Assembly (NCBI GenBank): GCA_964252015.1
Contig: CAXULW010000005.1
Coordinates: 62,001-126,000, forward strand
Direction of reading: 5' to 3'
DNA: 64,000 nt
From: CAXSBR01 sp964252015
GTDB taxonomy: Bacteria; Actinomycetota; Actinomycetes; Mycobacteriales; Jatrophihabitantaceae
In this document: piece by piece, positions 63,689-64,000 of the stretch
How positions within the stretch are numbered: the stretch's first letter is position 1
Layout of the letters: every line of letters begins with the position of its first letter
Made by a program: the position numbers and the translations under genes
The notes under the pieces: model-generated
Database searches by the model: none
Told to the model about the DNA's origin: nothing
The model's input: only the letters and a program-made list of their open reading frames with translations

Positions 63689-64000
63689 ATGTCCGCGATC
63701 CAGGCCGTGATCCTGGCCGCCGGTATGGGCACCCGCCTGGGGCGCCCGTTTCCGAAACCGCTCACTCCCCTGGCCGAGGGGCGCACGATCCTGGCGCAAC
63801 AGGTCGACAACATCCACGCCGCCTTCGGAGCGGACGCGCGGGTCACCATCGTGGTCGGGTTCAAACTGGATCTGATCATGGAGGCCGAGCCCGACGCCTC
63901 GTTCGTCTACAACCAGAATTACGACCAGACCAATACCAACCGCAGCCTGCTCAAGGCGCTGAAACTGTCAGCTCCGGGCGGTGTGGTGTGGATGAATGGC
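63689..64000 (+). CDS. Nucleotidyltransferase (LicC/RmlA-like), cut by window edge
   Basis: The first 104 residues of a sugar- or choline-phosphate nucleotidyltransferase. It opens with AVILAAGMGTRLGRPFPKPL, the nucleotide-binding loop and Lys of this family, and later has YNQNYDQTNTNRSLL, which resembles the LicC/CTP:phosphocholine group. ATG with GAGGAGG 5 bases upstream. It is divergent from the polymer synthase gene. The product may be CDP-choline or an activated sugar; the missing C-terminal end would help decide. Confidence 0.85.
   Translation, partial: MSAIQAVILAAGMGTRLGRPFPKPLTPLAEGRTILAQQVDNIHAAFGADARVTIVVGFKLDLIMEAEPDASFVYNQNYDQTNTNRSLLKALKLSAPGGVVWMNG

Overview
The window is high-GC DNA from an actinomycete (Actinomycetota). 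Several genes point there: the mycothiol glycosyltransferase MshA, a deazaflavin (F420)-type oxidoreductase, menaquinone synthesis (MenA), a GAF-ANTAR regulator, DHA2 drug exporters paired with TetR or MarR regulators, GTG/TTG starts, and many 4-base stop/start overlaps (ATGA, GTGA). The genus cannot be fixed from the sequence alone. One run of 100 Ns (36709-36808) sits inside an 82-bp tandem repeat, so this is a draft assembly joined across a repeat.

Layout. 1-2100: DHA2 exporter coupled to a TetR gene cut by the window edge. 2071-4615: mshA, a YbjN-domain gene and a hotdog-like gene, overlapping in series. 4677-8102: two cyclic-di-GMP proteins (PAS-GGDEF and EAL-DICT-GAF-GGDEF). 8232-10670: murB, a methyltransferase and a flavin reductase. 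10772-13112: second TetR/DHA2 pair with two matching 17-bp palindromes in its promoter. 13277-15641: exported polysaccharide deacetylase, tRNA-Lys, FAD oxidoreductase. 15678-20211: a MoxR ATPase/VWA pair and a divergent pair of unknown genes. 20216-24769: menA facing larE-larB-larC-DUF2090 (nickel-pincer cofactor synthesis). 25014-26623: GAF-ANTAR regulator, three small unknown ORFs, tRNA-Ser. 26634-29729: tadA, its associated protein, tyrA and asparaginase. 29771-32447: small membrane protein, ankyrin protein, LCP ligase, tRNA-Glu, tRNA-Asp. 32577-35299: extracytosolic flavinylation module. 35381-36904: LhgO and the 82-bp repeat array. 36976-40553: MarR/MFS, amidase, CbiX-like chelatase, tRNA-Phe. 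40726-42406: TetR-controlled F420-type reductase and a DUF3237 protein. 42428-46114: response regulator facing a membrane protein, a degenerate kinase and an intact kinase. 46154-49936: PLP decarboxylase and a third exporter/MarR pair. 49937-64000: envelope and glycan genes, namely an IspD/TarI-like cytidylyltransferase, GT2, GtrA, a large membrane protein, a secreted phosphatase/nuclease-fold protein, a beta-propeller lipoprotein-like protein, a TylF-like methyltransferase, a CDP-glycerol transferase/GT4 fusion, and a nucleotidyltransferase cut by the window edge.

How it fits together. The window mixes housekeeping (cell wall, mycothiol, menaquinone, tRNA editing, tyrosine) with accessory blocks. 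The right-hand 14 kb looks like machinery for a surface polymer: activated-sugar or polyol synthesis, transfer, lipid-linked sugar flipping and extracellular processing. The LCP protein at 30553-32082 could attach such a polymer to peptidoglycan. The least understood blocks are the MoxR/VWA island with its two unknown partners, the duplicated sensor/pseudokinase locus, and the small-ORF patch beside tRNA-Ser.
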